A model generated the notes under the pieces. The model was not told where the DNA came from, made no database searches, and saw only the letters and a program-made list of their open reading frames with translations. Below are positions 1 through 9,191 of a stretch of 64,000 bases of DNA, one piece after another. How positions within the stretch are numbered: the stretch's first letter is position 1; each line of letters starts with the position of its first letter. This DNA is from RGIG9060 sp052173655 (GTDB lineage: Bacteria; Spirochaetota; Spirochaetia; Treponematales; Treponemataceae): NCBI GenBank assembly GCA_052173655.1, contig JBQMYD010000001.1, positions 248,001 through 312,000 on the forward strand. Reading direction: 5' to 3'. Both the position numbers and the translations under genes were made by a program.

Positions 1-443
1 ATAGAAAACATAATTTTACAATGTTAAAAATGAAATTTGTTTACAATCTTTGTATGGGACACAGGGGAATTTTGGATTATTCTGAATATTCGAGGCTTCC
101 AAAATGGCAGGTTAATACAATAAAATTTGTAAATTTTTTAGGAAAGCTTTTACCGTTTAAATTTCTTATAAAACGTTATGAAAAACTTGCTCAATATGCA
201 AAAAAAGAAAAATGCAAAAACTATTTTATGTCAAGTTGTTCAATTATGTGCATAGAAAGAAAATTTGATAAAAAAATTTTTCAACAAGAAAAAAACGTAC
301 CTTTTGAAGATATAGAGTGTGTAATCCCTGAAGATTATGATGCTCTTTTAAATGCTATGGGATACAAAAATTATATGAGTTTACCGCCACTTTCAATAAG
401 GAAACCCTCTCATTATTTTAATTGTGATATTTCTATTTGGTAA
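1..443 (+). CDS. LicD-family phosphotransferase, 3' end only
   Basis: The reading frame is open to the left edge, and the codons before the first Met at 21 are sense, so the real start lies outside the window. The roughly 147 residues visible look like the C-terminal half of a LicD/FKTN-type enzyme. The late motif PFEDIECVIPEDYDALL is followed by a SLPP stretch, and the same block recurs in the next gene as PFENLQVLIPSDYEKIL. LicD enzymes transfer a phospho-alcohol such as phosphocholine or a polyol phosphate onto glycans. The catalytic Asp cluster is not in view, so activity cannot be judged. It reads in the same direction as the next LicD gene, 45 bp away, probably in one operon. Confidence 0.6.
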   Translation, partial: RKHNFTMLKMKFVYNLCMGHRGILDYSEYSRLPKWQVNTIKFVNFLGKLLPFKFLIKRYEKLAQYAKKEKCKNYFMSSCSIMCIERKFDKKIFQQEKNVPFEDIECVIPEDYDALLNAMGYKNYMSLPPLSIRKPSHYFNCDISIW

Positions 444-488
444 AAATTGGTAAAACAAAGCAAAAAATAAAAATTAGGAAATAAAATT

Positions 489-1808
489 ATGCAAACAGAA
501 CTTCCCCTTGCTTGGAAAAAAATAAAAAATATAGAGTCCGTTCAGGTTTTTAGAATTCCCGATGAGGATGAAAAATTAATAGAACAGGTAAAACAGGTTG
601 AGATTGATTTATTGAATAAACTTCAAACCGTATGTGATGCAAACGGCATAAAAGTTTTTTTAATTTACGGTTCTCTTTTAGGTGCAGTTAGACACGGTTC
701 GATAATTCCTGGAGATGATGATATTGACGTTGCTTTAATGCGTGAAGATTACGACAAATTAATGTCTTTACAAGGTGAATTTTCCGGAAAATATTTTTTA
801 CAAACTCCGGAAAACGATATGTTTTTTAAAGGCGGTTATGCAAAACTTAGAAACACACAAACAACCGCAATAACTCCGGAAAATTGGTACGTAGATTGTT
901 GCGAAGGAATAAGTATAGATATTTTTCCGATTGATAACTGTTCTACGTCAAAAGTCAAAGAAAAAATAAGGCAGATAAAAATAAAATTTTATCAAAGAAT
1001 GTTGTTTGCTTATTCATATGGTTTTTTTACTGCATACTTGGATATGAAAATGTTAATTTGGAAAGGATATAAATATCTTGGAAAACTTACAAAGCGAAAA
1101 AAAATAATTTCAAAACTTAACAAAGAGTTTACTTGTGGGGATAAAAAAAGCGATTCGGTATGTATTTATTGTCATTACACCCCTAAGGGAAAAAAACAAA
1201 ATTTCAAAAGAAAGTGGTTTGAAAAATTTGAGAAAATTCCGTTTGAAAATTTACAAGTTTTAATTCCGTCAGATTATGAAAAAATACTTTATTGCAGATA
1301 TAAAAATTTTTTGAGTTTTTCTGTAAATTCGGAAGATTCTAAATTACGACATGGTTTTTATTCATTAAAAGATTCTTATGATTATTATAAACCTAAATTC
1401 AGAAATTGTTGCAGACCTGTTCCGAAAGGAAAAAAGATTGTTTTTGCCGGCGATAGAATTTTATTAGATGAATTTTTTGAGCGTTTCGGAGCAAAATATA
1501 TGCCGGACTATTTTGTAGAGCTTGAAAAATTTAACTTGAAAATTCCTGAAATATATACAAATACGACAATACTTTCCCTGGAAGAATATCTAAAAATAAA
1601 AAGCAATGATCATTATTTTATTTTATCTTCTATTCATCTACATGAATCTGAATTACTTATAAAAAAAGCGGGTATCACTGATTATTTTATTTTTGTAAAA
1701 AACAGACTTTGGCTTTTATTTGCAAATTCACAGTCTATGATACAGGAAAAATTGTTGCGTTCAGGTACTGATAGTGCTTTGGACGGCATACTTGATAAAC
1801 TAAATTAA
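489..1808 (+). CDS. LicD-family phosphotransferase with extra C-terminal domain
   Basis: Residues about 30-275 form a LicD domain. It has the hallmark YGSLLGAVRHG followed by PGDDDIDVAL, whose Asp residues bind the metal and nucleotide-linked donor in this nucleotidyltransferase-like fold. Family members attach phosphocholine or other phospho-polyols to surface glycans; no choline uptake or activation genes (licA/licC) are present, so the donor is unknown. Residues about 300-439 are an additional alpha/beta, Rossmann-like region starting KKIVFAGD, seemingly a separate module. The ATG at 489 follows AGGAA. It lies upstream of an ABC polysaccharide exporter, suggesting decoration of the exported polymer. 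Confidence 0.8.
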   Translation: MQTELPLAWKKIKNIESVQVFRIPDEDEKLIEQVKQVEIDLLNKLQTVCDANGIKVFLIYGSLLGAVRHGSIIPGDDDIDVALMREDYDKLMSLQGEFSGKYFLQTPENDMFFKGGYAKLRNTQTTAITPENWYVDCCEGISIDIFPIDNCSTSKVKEKIRQIKIKFYQRMLFAYSYGFFTAYLDMKMLIWKGYKYLGKLTKRKKIISKLNKEFTCGDKKSDSVCIYCHYTPKGKKQNFKRKWFEKFEKIPFENLQVLIPSDYEKILYCRYKNFLSFSVNSEDSKLRHGFYSLKDSYDYYKPKFRNCCRPVPKGKKIVFAGDRILLDEFFERFGAKYMPDYFVELEKFNLKIPEIYTNTTILSLEEYLKIKSNDHYFILSSIHLHESELLIKKAGITDYFIFVKNRLWLLFANSQSMIQEKLLRSGTDSALDGILDKLN

Positions 1809-1854
1809 ATGCTATATCATTACCGAACGTAGATGATGTTTTTTTGGATTGATT

Positions 1855-3219
1855 ATGAAAACCAGTATTATTTTTAAAATATTAAAATATCTTATAGTTA
1901 TTGCTTGTATTTCAGGAATAGTTTTTATTGCTTTTTTTCCTTTTCCATATAGAGAACTTACAGTGAAAGTATATGCTTTAAAAAGCAAAATTGTTTCTGA
2001 GTGTAAGTTTTCTGCTGCAACAATAAGCGAAAATCCCGATGACTGTTCTTTTTTTGATTTTACGATTTTACCGAATGAAACTGTGTGCATAAATTCACTA
2101 AACATTTTTGGAATAAGCAAAACTACTGTTTCTAAAGTTATAGGTTATGATGCTTTAAGTCGTCTTATTGAATCCGTAGAAAATGCAGATTATGAATGGT
2201 CGAAAAAGGGGCTTGTTTTTAAACCTGTAAATGAAAGTTCAGAGCCTTGCAATGTAAAAGTGAAATTAAATTCGGATTATAGTTTAATTTTAAAAAAACA
2301 ATCTGCTTTTTTACTGCAAGAAAGACTTTTTATGGCGGGAGCTTTTACCTGCATAATGATAATACTTTTTATCATAGTAAATGTTTTTCATGAAAAATTT
2401 GAGGACAAAGTTAATAATCATTCGTTTGTTTTTGAACTGAAAAAATTTTTTTCTCACATAAAAAAATATGAAAATTTCATGGTTTACTCTGCAAGAGCGG
2501 ATTTAAATGCAGAAGTTTCAAATTCATATTTAAATAGACTTTGGTGGCTTTTAGAGCCTTTATTCAATATGATTGTCTATGTAGTTGTTTTTGGGCGTGT
2601 AATGGGAAATTCAATAGCAAATTATGCAACATTTGTTTTTTCAGCCCTTCTTATGTGGAGCTATTTTAACAAAACAATTAATTATAGTGTAAAACTTGTA
2701 AGAGCGAATCATGATATCGTTTCAAAGGTTTATGTCCCGAAATTTGTGCTTTTAATTTCAAATATGTTTTTGAATTTTTTTAAGCTTTTATTTTCTCTCA
2801 TTGTTCTTGTTGCCATGCTTTTTATATTTAAAGTACATATAGGGGTAAATGTTTTTTGGGTAATTCCTGCATATATGCTGATGATCTTGCTTTCTTTTGG
2901 AATTGGAATGATATTTTTGCATTTTGGTGTTTATGTTGATGATCTTGCTTATGCTGTAAATATTCTTTTAACTATGCTCATGTTTCTTTCCGGGATTTTT
3001 TATAATATTACAACCACATTACCTGAGCCTTTAAATGTTTTAATGATGACTTTTAATCCTGTCAGTGTTTTTATTGATGTAATGCGTAATGCATTACTAT
3101 TCAATATGGTTGCCGATTTACCCTTACTTGCATTGTGGTTTGTAGGTTCTATTTTACTTTGTTATATAGGTGTCCACATTGTTTATAAAAATGAAAACAG
3201 TTATGTAAAACTTGTTTAA
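1855..3219 (+). CDS. ABC-2 type polysaccharide exporter permease with N-terminal extension
   Basis: The C-terminal half (residues about 195-454) is a six-helix ABC-2 permease of the Wzm/TagG/RgpC kind, which moves undecaprenyl-linked polysaccharide across the inner membrane. It precedes and slightly overlaps its ATPase partner. The N-terminal ~190 residues are unusual: one membrane helix (about 10-30), roughly 120 probably periplasmic residues, and a second helix (about 158-180) before the standard permease begins. I chose the ATG at 1855; a TTG six bases upstream is possible but has no better ribosome site. Low GC and AT-rich codon use match the neighbours. Confidence 0.8.
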   Translation: MKTSIIFKILKYLIVIACISGIVFIAFFPFPYRELTVKVYALKSKIVSECKFSAATISENPDDCSFFDFTILPNETVCINSLNIFGISKTTVSKVIGYDALSRLIESVENADYEWSKKGLVFKPVNESSEPCNVKVKLNSDYSLILKKQSAFLLQERLFMAGAFTCIMIILFIIVNVFHEKFEDKVNNHSFVFELKKFFSHIKKYENFMVYSARADLNAEVSNSYLNRLWWLLEPLFNMIVYVVVFGRVMGNSIANYATFVFSALLMWSYFNKTINYSVKLVRANHDIVSKVYVPKFVLLISNMFLNFFKLLFSLIVLVAMLFIFKVHIGVNVFWVIPAYMLMILLSFGIGMIFLHFGVYVDDLAYAVNILLTMLMFLSGIFYNITTTLPEPLNVLMMTFNPVSVFIDVMRNALLFNMVADLPLLALWFVGSILLCYIGVHIVYKNENSYVKLV

Positions 3220-3235
3220 TAAATTCGGAGTAAAA

Positions 3236-3964
3236 ATGTCAAAAATTGCACTTGAAGTAAGCCATGTAAGTATAGATTATAAAAATTTAATGCATATGTC
3301 CATGCATCAAACTCTTCGTAAAGACGGTGTAAAGCGTGCAAATGTGGTAAGGGCTGTAAACGATGTTTCTTTTACGCTTGAAAAAGGCAAAATTCTAGGA
3401 TTGGTAGGAAGAAACGGCTCCGGGAAAACCACCCTGCTCCGTTCTGTAGCCGGAATTTTTCAGCCGGATGAGGGGTATATAGATACAAAAGGTAACAGAG
3501 TTTCGCTTATGGCGATAGGAATTGGATTTAATCCTAATAACACCGGACGTGAAAATATTTTAAAATCAGGAATGCTTTTAGGTTTTGACTTTAATTATGT
3601 AAAAGAAAGAATGAATGAAATAATTGAGTTTTCAGAGCTTGGTAGTTTTATTGAACTTCCGGTAAGAACTTATTCCAGCGGTATGTATTCAAAATTGAGT
3701 TTTGCAATAACGGCAATTCTTGATACCGATATAATGCTCGTAGATGAAGTTCTAAGTGTTGGTGATGAACATTTTAGACAAAAAAGTTTTAAAAAAATGG
3801 AAGAACTCATGAGAAGTGATAGAACTGTTCTTATAGTTTCTCATGATACGGATACTCTAAAAGAATTTTGTGACCAGGTACTTTGGATTAATGACGGAAA
3901 ATTCATAAAAATGGGTAATACAAATGAAGTCCTTGATGAGTACGACCAATTTATGAAGTTATAG
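3236..3964 (+). CDS. ABC-2 polysaccharide exporter ATPase (Wzt/KpsT/TagH type)
   Basis: This 242-residue nucleotide-binding domain powers export of the polysaccharide through the permease just upstream. It has Walker A GRNGSGKT (residues 58-65), signature YSSGMYSKLSF, Walker B IMLVDEVLSVGD and the H-loop VSHD. It ends soon after the NBD, so the C-terminal carbohydrate-binding domain that some Wzt proteins use to recognise a capped chain end is absent. That points to the KpsT/TagH style. The start at 3236 is set by GGAG at 3227-3230; an upstream in-frame TTG at 3212 would overlap the permease gene. Confidence 0.9.
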   Translation: MSKIALEVSHVSIDYKNLMHMSMHQTLRKDGVKRANVVRAVNDVSFTLEKGKILGLVGRNGSGKTTLLRSVAGIFQPDEGYIDTKGNRVSLMAIGIGFNPNNTGRENILKSGMLLGFDFNYVKERMNEIIEFSELGSFIELPVRTYSSGMYSKLSFAITAILDTDIMLVDEVLSVGDEHFRQKSFKKMEELMRSDRTVLIVSHDTDTLKEFCDQVLWINDGKFIKMGNTNEVLDEYDQFMKL

Positions 3965-4009
3965 TATTAGTGTTGACTGTAAAGGCAAAACTTAATAGAA
4001 TTTTAATCG

Positions 4010-4972
4010 ATGAAAAAAATTAGTATTTTAGTTCCTTGCTACAATGAACAGGAAAATGTTATTGAAATTTCAAAAGCAATTGTAGATGTTTTGACAAAAG
4101 AACTTAGTTCTTATGACTATGAAATTATTTTTATAGACAATTGTTCCACCGATAATACCAGAGTTCTTTTACGAGAAATTTGTAAACAAAACAAAAAAAT
4201 AAAAGCTATTTTTAATGCACGGAATTTCGGTCAATTCAATTCTCCTTATCACGGAATGTGTCAAACTACGGGAGATTGTACGATTCCTATTTGTGCCGAC
4301 TTCCAAGATCCGGTGGAATTGATACCGGTTTTTGTTAAAGAGTGGGAAAATGGTGCAAAAATAGTAAGCGGGATAAAAACTGCAAGTAAGGAAAATCCTA
4401 TTATAAGATTTTTTAGAACATGCTATTACAAAATAATAAAAAAAATGTCCGATGTAGAACAAATTGAACATTTTACAGGTTTCGGATTATATGATAAAGA
4501 CTTTATAAAGGTATTAAAAAATCTTAATGACCCAACTCCTTTTTTGCGTGGTATAGTTGCAGAGTTAGGATTTAAAAGAGTTAATATAGAATACACGCAA
4601 GCAAAGCGGAAAGCAGGAAAAACACATAACAATTTCTATACCCTTTTTGATGCAGCTATGCTCAGTTTTACTTCATACACAAAATCGGGATTGAGAATTG
4701 CAACAATTGTCGGTTTTTGTGCTTCGGCAGTAAGTTTTGTTATAGCTATCGTTTACTTGATTTTAAAGTGCAAAAACTGGTATTCATTCAATGCAGGAAA
4801 TGCACCGACAACTATAGGTATTTTCTTTTTAGGTTCTTTGCAGTTATTTTTTATAGGATTCCTTGGAGAATACATAATGAGTATGAATTGCAGAATAATG
4901 AACAGACCTTTAGTCATAGAAGAAGAAAGGATTAATTTTGAAGAAGAACCTACTGAAAATAACCTAACATAG
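4010..4972 (+). CDS. GT2 glycosyltransferase, GtrB/ArnC-like, membrane-anchored
   Basis: The protein starts with a GT-A fold domain (ISILVPCYNEQENV; ADFQDPVELIP containing the catalytic acidic pair; FTGFGLYDK) and ends with two membrane helices at about residues 235-258 and 272-295. This is the architecture of GtrB, ArnC and DPM1-type enzymes, which transfer a sugar from its nucleotide to polyprenyl phosphate. The lipid-linked sugar is then flipped and used to modify a glycan outside the inner membrane. The ATG at 4010 has no clear Shine-Dalgarno. It lies 45 bp after the exporter ATPase and 18 bp before the ThDP-enzyme gene, so it is probably in one operon. Confidence 0.85.
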   Translation: MKKISILVPCYNEQENVIEISKAIVDVLTKELSSYDYEIIFIDNCSTDNTRVLLREICKQNKKIKAIFNARNFGQFNSPYHGMCQTTGDCTIPICADFQDPVELIPVFVKEWENGAKIVSGIKTASKENPIIRFFRTCYYKIIKKMSDVEQIEHFTGFGLYDKDFIKVLKNLNDPTPFLRGIVAELGFKRVNIEYTQAKRKAGKTHNNFYTLFDAAMLSFTSYTKSGLRIATIVGFCASAVSFVIAIVYLILKCKNWYSFNAGNAPTTIGIFFLGSLQLFFIGFLGEYIMSMNCRIMNRPLVIEEERINFEEEPTENNLT

Positions 4973-4990
4973 AACTTAGGGGAATAATTA

Positions 4991-6841
4991 ATGAAACAAC
5001 GTTTGGCAGATTATGTAGCGGATTTTTTAACAGCTAAGGGGATTACAGATTGCTTTACTGTTGTCGGCGGTGGTGCTATGCATCTTAACGATGCATTCGG
5101 TCATAAAAAGGGCTTGAACTGTACTTACAATCATCATGAACAAGCTTGTGCTATTGCTGCTGAATGTTATGCACGTCTTAATAACAAAATGGCATTACTT
5201 TGTGTTACAACCGGCCCTGGTGGAACAAATGCGATTACAGGTGTCGTGGGAGCTTGGCTTGATTCTATTCCCATGTTTATTGTTTCAGGGCAAGTTCGCT
5301 ATGATACAACTGCCAGATATAACGAAAAATTTACTCAAGGATATAAGCTGCGTGCCGTAGGAGATCAGGAATTTGACATAATAAAGTCTGTATCCTGCAT
5401 GTGTAAGTATGCTGTTATGATAGAAGACCCTAAGGATATCAGATACTCACTGGAAAAAGCATATCACCTTGCAATTACCGGTAGACCGGGACCTGTCTGG
5501 CTCGATATTCCCGTAAATTTTCAAGGTAGCATAATAGAAACAGATGAACTTATAGGTTATGAAGGAAGCAAAGAGCAAAAAGATGACGATTCGCTTCTTC
5601 CTGCAAAGTTAAGTGAAAATTTAATAAATATCGTATTTGAAAAAATAAAAACTGCAAAGCGTCCGATTTTATATGCCGGAAATGGTATTAGGATTTCCGG
5701 TGGCTATCAGGATTTTAGAAAAGCAGTGGAAAAAATGGGAATTCCTGTGTGTACATATTGGGATTCTATTGATTTGATAGAAAGCGATCATCCACTGTAT
5801 GTAGGTCGTGGTGGCAATATGGGAGATAGGGCGGGAAATTTTGCAATTCAAAATGCAGATTTAATTTTAGCTGTAGGTAACCGTCTACCTATCCGTGTTG
5901 TAGGTTATAATTGGAAAACATGGGCTCGCGAAGCACAAGTAATAATGGTAGATATTGATCCTGCAGAACTACGAAAACCTACAATTCATGTAGAAATGCC
6001 GATTCATGCCGATGCAAAAGATTTTTTTGGAAAAATTAATTTACTTCTTGAGGACAAGGACGAGTCTGTTTTTAATGGAACAGATTGGTTAAAAATATGT
6101 CAAAATTGGAAAAAAGATTATCCTGTAGTTTTGGAGCGGCATTGGAAGCAAAATGACGAATTTGCAAATCCTTATGCATCTTTTGATTATATCAGCAAAA
6201 AAATACCAGAAGGAACTTTGACCGTTACAAGTAACGGGACTTGCTGTGTCGCCGGTCATCAATCATGGTTTATAAAAAAAGGGTCAAGATTTTTTAACAA
6301 TAATGCTATTGCCAGTATGGGTTACGGTCTTCCTGCCGCTGTTGGAGCTTGTATTGCTGCCGGTAAAAAAACTACTATTTGTCTTGAAGGCGACGGTAGT
6401 ATAATGATGAATCTTCAAGAACTTCAAACTGTAGTTACCAATAATCTTCCGATAAAAATAGTACTTATAAACAATCAAGGTTACCATTCAATAAGACAGA
6501 CTCAAAACAATCTTTTTAAAGACAGATGTAAGATAGGGATAGGGCCTGAAAGTAAAGATATTTCATTCCCTGATTATAAAAAAATTGCATTGGCATTCGA
6601 TATTCCGTATTACAGTGCTTGTTCAAATGACGATATGAAAATTGCAATTGATAAAACACTTGAGGAAAAAAGTTTTGCTTTATGCGAGCTTTTTGTTTCT
6701 ACAACACAGATTTTTGAACCTAAAAGTTCTACTAAACGGTTGGAAGACGGAACTTTGGTAAGTCCTCCTTTGGAAGATTTGGCACCGTTTTTGCCTAGAG
6801 AAGAGTTAATGAAAAATCTGTATATAAAACCGCTGGAGTAA
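4991..6841 (+). CDS. ThDP-dependent carboligase, acetolactate-synthase-like
   Basis: The three-domain layout is that of acetolactate synthase. The N-terminal PYR domain has the activating Glu at residue 50 (NHHEQA) and TTGPGGTNA. The central domain has RPILYAGNGIRISGG. The PP domain has GDGS at 467-470 and an NNQGYHS segment binding ThDP and Mg. The 616 residues are slightly longer than a usual catalytic subunit, and no regulatory small subunit or other ilv gene is near. Its place in a polysaccharide locus, 3 bp from an aldolase-family gene, argues for synthesis of an unusual sugar or acyl group. YerE-type sugar carboligases are a precedent. AGGGGA precedes the ATG. Confidence 0.75.
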   Translation: MKQRLADYVADFLTAKGITDCFTVVGGGAMHLNDAFGHKKGLNCTYNHHEQACAIAAECYARLNNKMALLCVTTGPGGTNAITGVVGAWLDSIPMFIVSGQVRYDTTARYNEKFTQGYKLRAVGDQEFDIIKSVSCMCKYAVMIEDPKDIRYSLEKAYHLAITGRPGPVWLDIPVNFQGSIIETDELIGYEGSKEQKDDDSLLPAKLSENLINIVFEKIKTAKRPILYAGNGIRISGGYQDFRKAVEKMGIPVCTYWDSIDLIESDHPLYVGRGGNMGDRAGNFAIQNADLILAVGNRLPIRVVGYNWKTWAREAQVIMVDIDPAELRKPTIHVEMPIHADAKDFFGKINLLLEDKDESVFNGTDWLKICQNWKKDYPVVLERHWKQNDEFANPYASFDYISKKIPEGTLTVTSNGTCCVAGHQSWFIKKGSRFFNNNAIASMGYGLPAAVGACIAAGKKTTICLEGDGSIMMNLQELQTVVTNNLPIKIVLINNQGYHSIRQTQNNLFKDRCKIGIGPESKDISFPDYKKIALAFDIPYYSACSNDDMKIAIDKTLEEKSFALCELFVSTTQIFEPKSSTKRLEDGTLVSPPLEDLAPFLPREELMKNLYIKPLE

Positions 6842-6844
6842 AAA

Positions 6845-8410
6845 ATGGGAAAAGTAAGCCTTCTTGATTGTACTCTTAGGGACGGTGGGTATGTAAATGA
6901 TTGGCAGTTTGGTGAAGATGCCATAAAAGGAACTGCAAATAAAATTGCTAAAACAGGAGTTGAGTTTTTTGAAATAGGTTTTATAAAAAATGTTGAATTT
7001 TGTAAAGATAGGGCGGTTTTTCCCAATATCGAAAGCATTGAATCTTTTATAACTCCAAAGTCAAAAAATATGAAATATGTTGGAATGCTGGATTGTTCAG
7101 ATCCTGTTCCGATAGAAAAAATTGTACCGTTTAACGGTAACTCAGTTGATGCTATAAGAGTAATTTTTAAAAAAGAAAAACAGGATTTTGCGTTTGACTA
7201 TTGCAAATCCATACAGGAAAAAGGTTATTCAGTTTTTGTTCAATTTGTCGGTACCGATTCGTATTCTGATATTGAATTTGTACAAACAATAAAAAGATTT
7301 AATGAGTTAAAGCCTTATGCAATGTCAATTGTAGATACTTTTGGAACGATAAAAAGAAAGGCTTTCCTTAGAATGGTTTATCTTGCAGATAATAATATGA
7401 ATTCAGATATTGTATTGGGATATCATGCTCATAATAATTTGCAGCAGGCTTTCGGAAATGCACAAACTTTCGTAGAGCTAAATCTAAAGAGAGACATTTG
7501 CATTGATGCTTGTGTGTTTGGTATGGGACGTGGAGCCGGAAATTTAAACCTTGAACTTTTTGCCGATTATATGAATGAAAATTATGATACAAATTATAAA
7601 GTTGAACCGATGTTGGAAATAATGGATGACTATCTTCAAGATTCATACAGCAAAAGATTTTGGGGATATTGCCTACCCTATTACTTATCTGCAAGCAATA
7701 ACTGCCATCCGAATTATGCCATATATTATGCTGAAAAGCAGACTCTTACGGAAAAAAGTTTTAACGAATTACTAAAATCAATTCCGCAAGAAAAAAAACG
7801 TTCATTTTCAAAAGATAATGCGGAGTTTTATTATAAAGAATATATGTCGCATTTATATGATGATCATAAAGATAAGGATAAACTTTCAAAGATTTTTGAC
7901 AATAAGAATATACTGCTACTTGCCCCCGGATTGACTCTTCTAAAACAAAAGGCAAAAATAAAAGATGTTATTGAAAAAGAATGTCCAATTATTGTATCGA
8001 TAAATTGTAATCCGGACGATTATAAAATCGACTATATTTTCAGCAGTAATATCAGACGATATGCAAAATTACAAAATGCTTATGTAAAAAAAATTATAAC
8101 TTCAAATGTAAAAGATTCTGTAAGCTATGATTATATGCTCAATTTTGCCTCTTTTTCATTGCCGGATGCTGATATCATTGATAATTCAGGATTAATGTTT
8201 TTGAATTTTTTAGCTTCGATAAATGTTGCAAAAGTGTATATTGCAGGCATGGATGGTTACTCCGATACAAAAAATTATTTTGATACAACATTAGATTATG
8301 AGTTTTCTCATCTTGAAAATCGAAATATGTTAATTCAGCAAAAACTTGCAAAAATAGCTGAACAACTTTCCCTTAACTTTGTTACTGACACGATTTACAG
8401 GATTAGTTAA
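6845..8410 (+). CDS. HMGL-like (DRE-TIM) aldolase fused to a second domain
   Basis: Residues 1-~300 form a DRE-TIM metallolyase barrel. It has DCTLRDGGY (residues 8-16, metal ligand Asp13), the metal-binding HAH at 194-196 and FGMGRGAGNLN near the active site, as in HMG-CoA lyase, 4-hydroxy-2-oxovalerate aldolase and isopropylmalate synthase. Residues about 345-521 are a separate alpha/beta region (ILLLAPGLTLLKQKAKI, IDYIFSSNIRRYAKL, VYIAGMDGYSD). It vaguely recalls the DUF115/MAF glycan-associated fold; that resemblance is from memory. GGAG precedes the ATG. The tight spacing to the ThDP enzyme suggests sequential reactions, perhaps C-C bond formation on a keto acid or aldehyde. The substrate is unknown. 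Confidence 0.75.
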   Translation: MGKVSLLDCTLRDGGYVNDWQFGEDAIKGTANKIAKTGVEFFEIGFIKNVEFCKDRAVFPNIESIESFITPKSKNMKYVGMLDCSDPVPIEKIVPFNGNSVDAIRVIFKKEKQDFAFDYCKSIQEKGYSVFVQFVGTDSYSDIEFVQTIKRFNELKPYAMSIVDTFGTIKRKAFLRMVYLADNNMNSDIVLGYHAHNNLQQAFGNAQTFVELNLKRDICIDACVFGMGRGAGNLNLELFADYMNENYDTNYKVEPMLEIMDDYLQDSYSKRFWGYCLPYYLSASNNCHPNYAIYYAEKQTLTEKSFNELLKSIPQEKKRSFSKDNAEFYYKEYMSHLYDDHKDKDKLSKIFDNKNILLLAPGLTLLKQKAKIKDVIEKECPIIVSINCNPDDYKIDYIFSSNIRRYAKLQNAYVKKIITSNVKDSVSYDYMLNFASFSLPDADIIDNSGLMFLNFLASINVAKVYIAGMDGYSDTKNYFDTTLDYEFSHLENRNMLIQQKLAKIAEQLSLNFVTDTIYRIS

Positions 8411-8411
8411 G

Positions 8412-9185
8412 ATGACTTTAGACGAATTTGATGTTGTCTTATTCGATTTAGACGGCACTGTGTATTACGGTTCAAAAATTATACCTGGAGCAAATGAATC
8501 TATTAAATATTTTAGAAATGCCGGAAAAAAAATATATTTTGCAACAAATAATTCTACAAAAACTCGTACTCAAATTTTTGAAAAACTTTCTTGCATGGGC
8601 GTAGACTGTTCGTTAGAAGAAATTTTTACCTCAGGTTACATTGCAGCTCTTTATGCAAAGAAAAACAACTTAAAAGATTTTTATATTTTTGGTTCAAAAA
8701 ATCTTGTTCTGGAATTTAATGAACAAGGAATCAGCATAAGTAAAAGTGAAAATGCTGAAAATCTTTTGATCGGATATGATCCTGCTGTTACATATGATGA
8801 TTTGTGTTCTGCTTTACAGGTTGCTCTAAGAGCAAAACGTATAATTGCTTGCAATAAAGATAGAACTTTCCCCGGCGAAAATTCAAAACTAATGCCGGGT
8901 TGCGGTGCAATGGCAGCATCGATTGAATGGTGTGCAAATCGTAAATGTGATGTGATAATCGGCAAACCCGAAACATTTATGGTTGAAACCCTTTGTAGAA
9001 TGATAAACAAAAATCCTGATCGTTTGCTTGTGGTGGGAGATTCTTATGAAACCGATATTGCTATGGCAAAAAAAGCCGGTTGTAAGTCAATTCTTATAAG
9101 TAAAAATAAAATACCTGTAAGCGAACTGAAAGAAACTTGTATCTTAAACTCAATTGCTTGCTTGCCTGAGATTTTTTCGATGTGA
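8412..9185 (+). CDS. HAD-IIA (NagD-like) phosphatase
   Basis: The protein has about 257 residues with the HAD nucleophile motif FDLDGTVYYG (Asp12 and Asp14), motif II in ATNNSTKTR and a late VVGDSYETD acidic motif. The class IIA cap lies between. NagD-like enzymes dephosphorylate small phosphorylated metabolites such as glycolate, glycerol or sugar phosphates. The ATG at 8412 sits 1 bp after the aldolase stop; a longer reading from 8379 would overlap that gene. The position suggests it removes a phosphate from an intermediate made by the preceding carboligase and aldolase, but its substrate cannot be read from sequence. Confidence 0.8.
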   Translation: MTLDEFDVVLFDLDGTVYYGSKIIPGANESIKYFRNAGKKIYFATNNSTKTRTQIFEKLSCMGVDCSLEEIFTSGYIAALYAKKNNLKDFYIFGSKNLVLEFNEQGISISKSENAENLLIGYDPAVTYDDLCSALQVALRAKRIIACNKDRTFPGENSKLMPGCGAMAASIEWCANRKCDVIIGKPETFMVETLCRMINKNPDRLLVVGDSYETDIAMAKKAGCKSILISKNKIPVSELKETCILNSIACLPEIFSM

Positions 9186-9191
9186 GGTACT

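Noticed and set aside
3212..3235. TTG start for the exporter ATPase
   Set aside because: GGAG at 3227-3230 places the start at 3236.
6610..7038. 142-codon minus-strand frame across the ThDP and aldolase genes
   Set aside because: It overlaps two well-supported genes, and its composition mirrors their codons.
4991..9185. Phosphonate biosynthesis (ThDP enzyme as phosphonopyruvate decarboxylase)
   Set aside because: No PEP mutase is present and the ThDP protein has the full three-domain acetolactate-synthase layout with 616 residues, longer than that decarboxylase.
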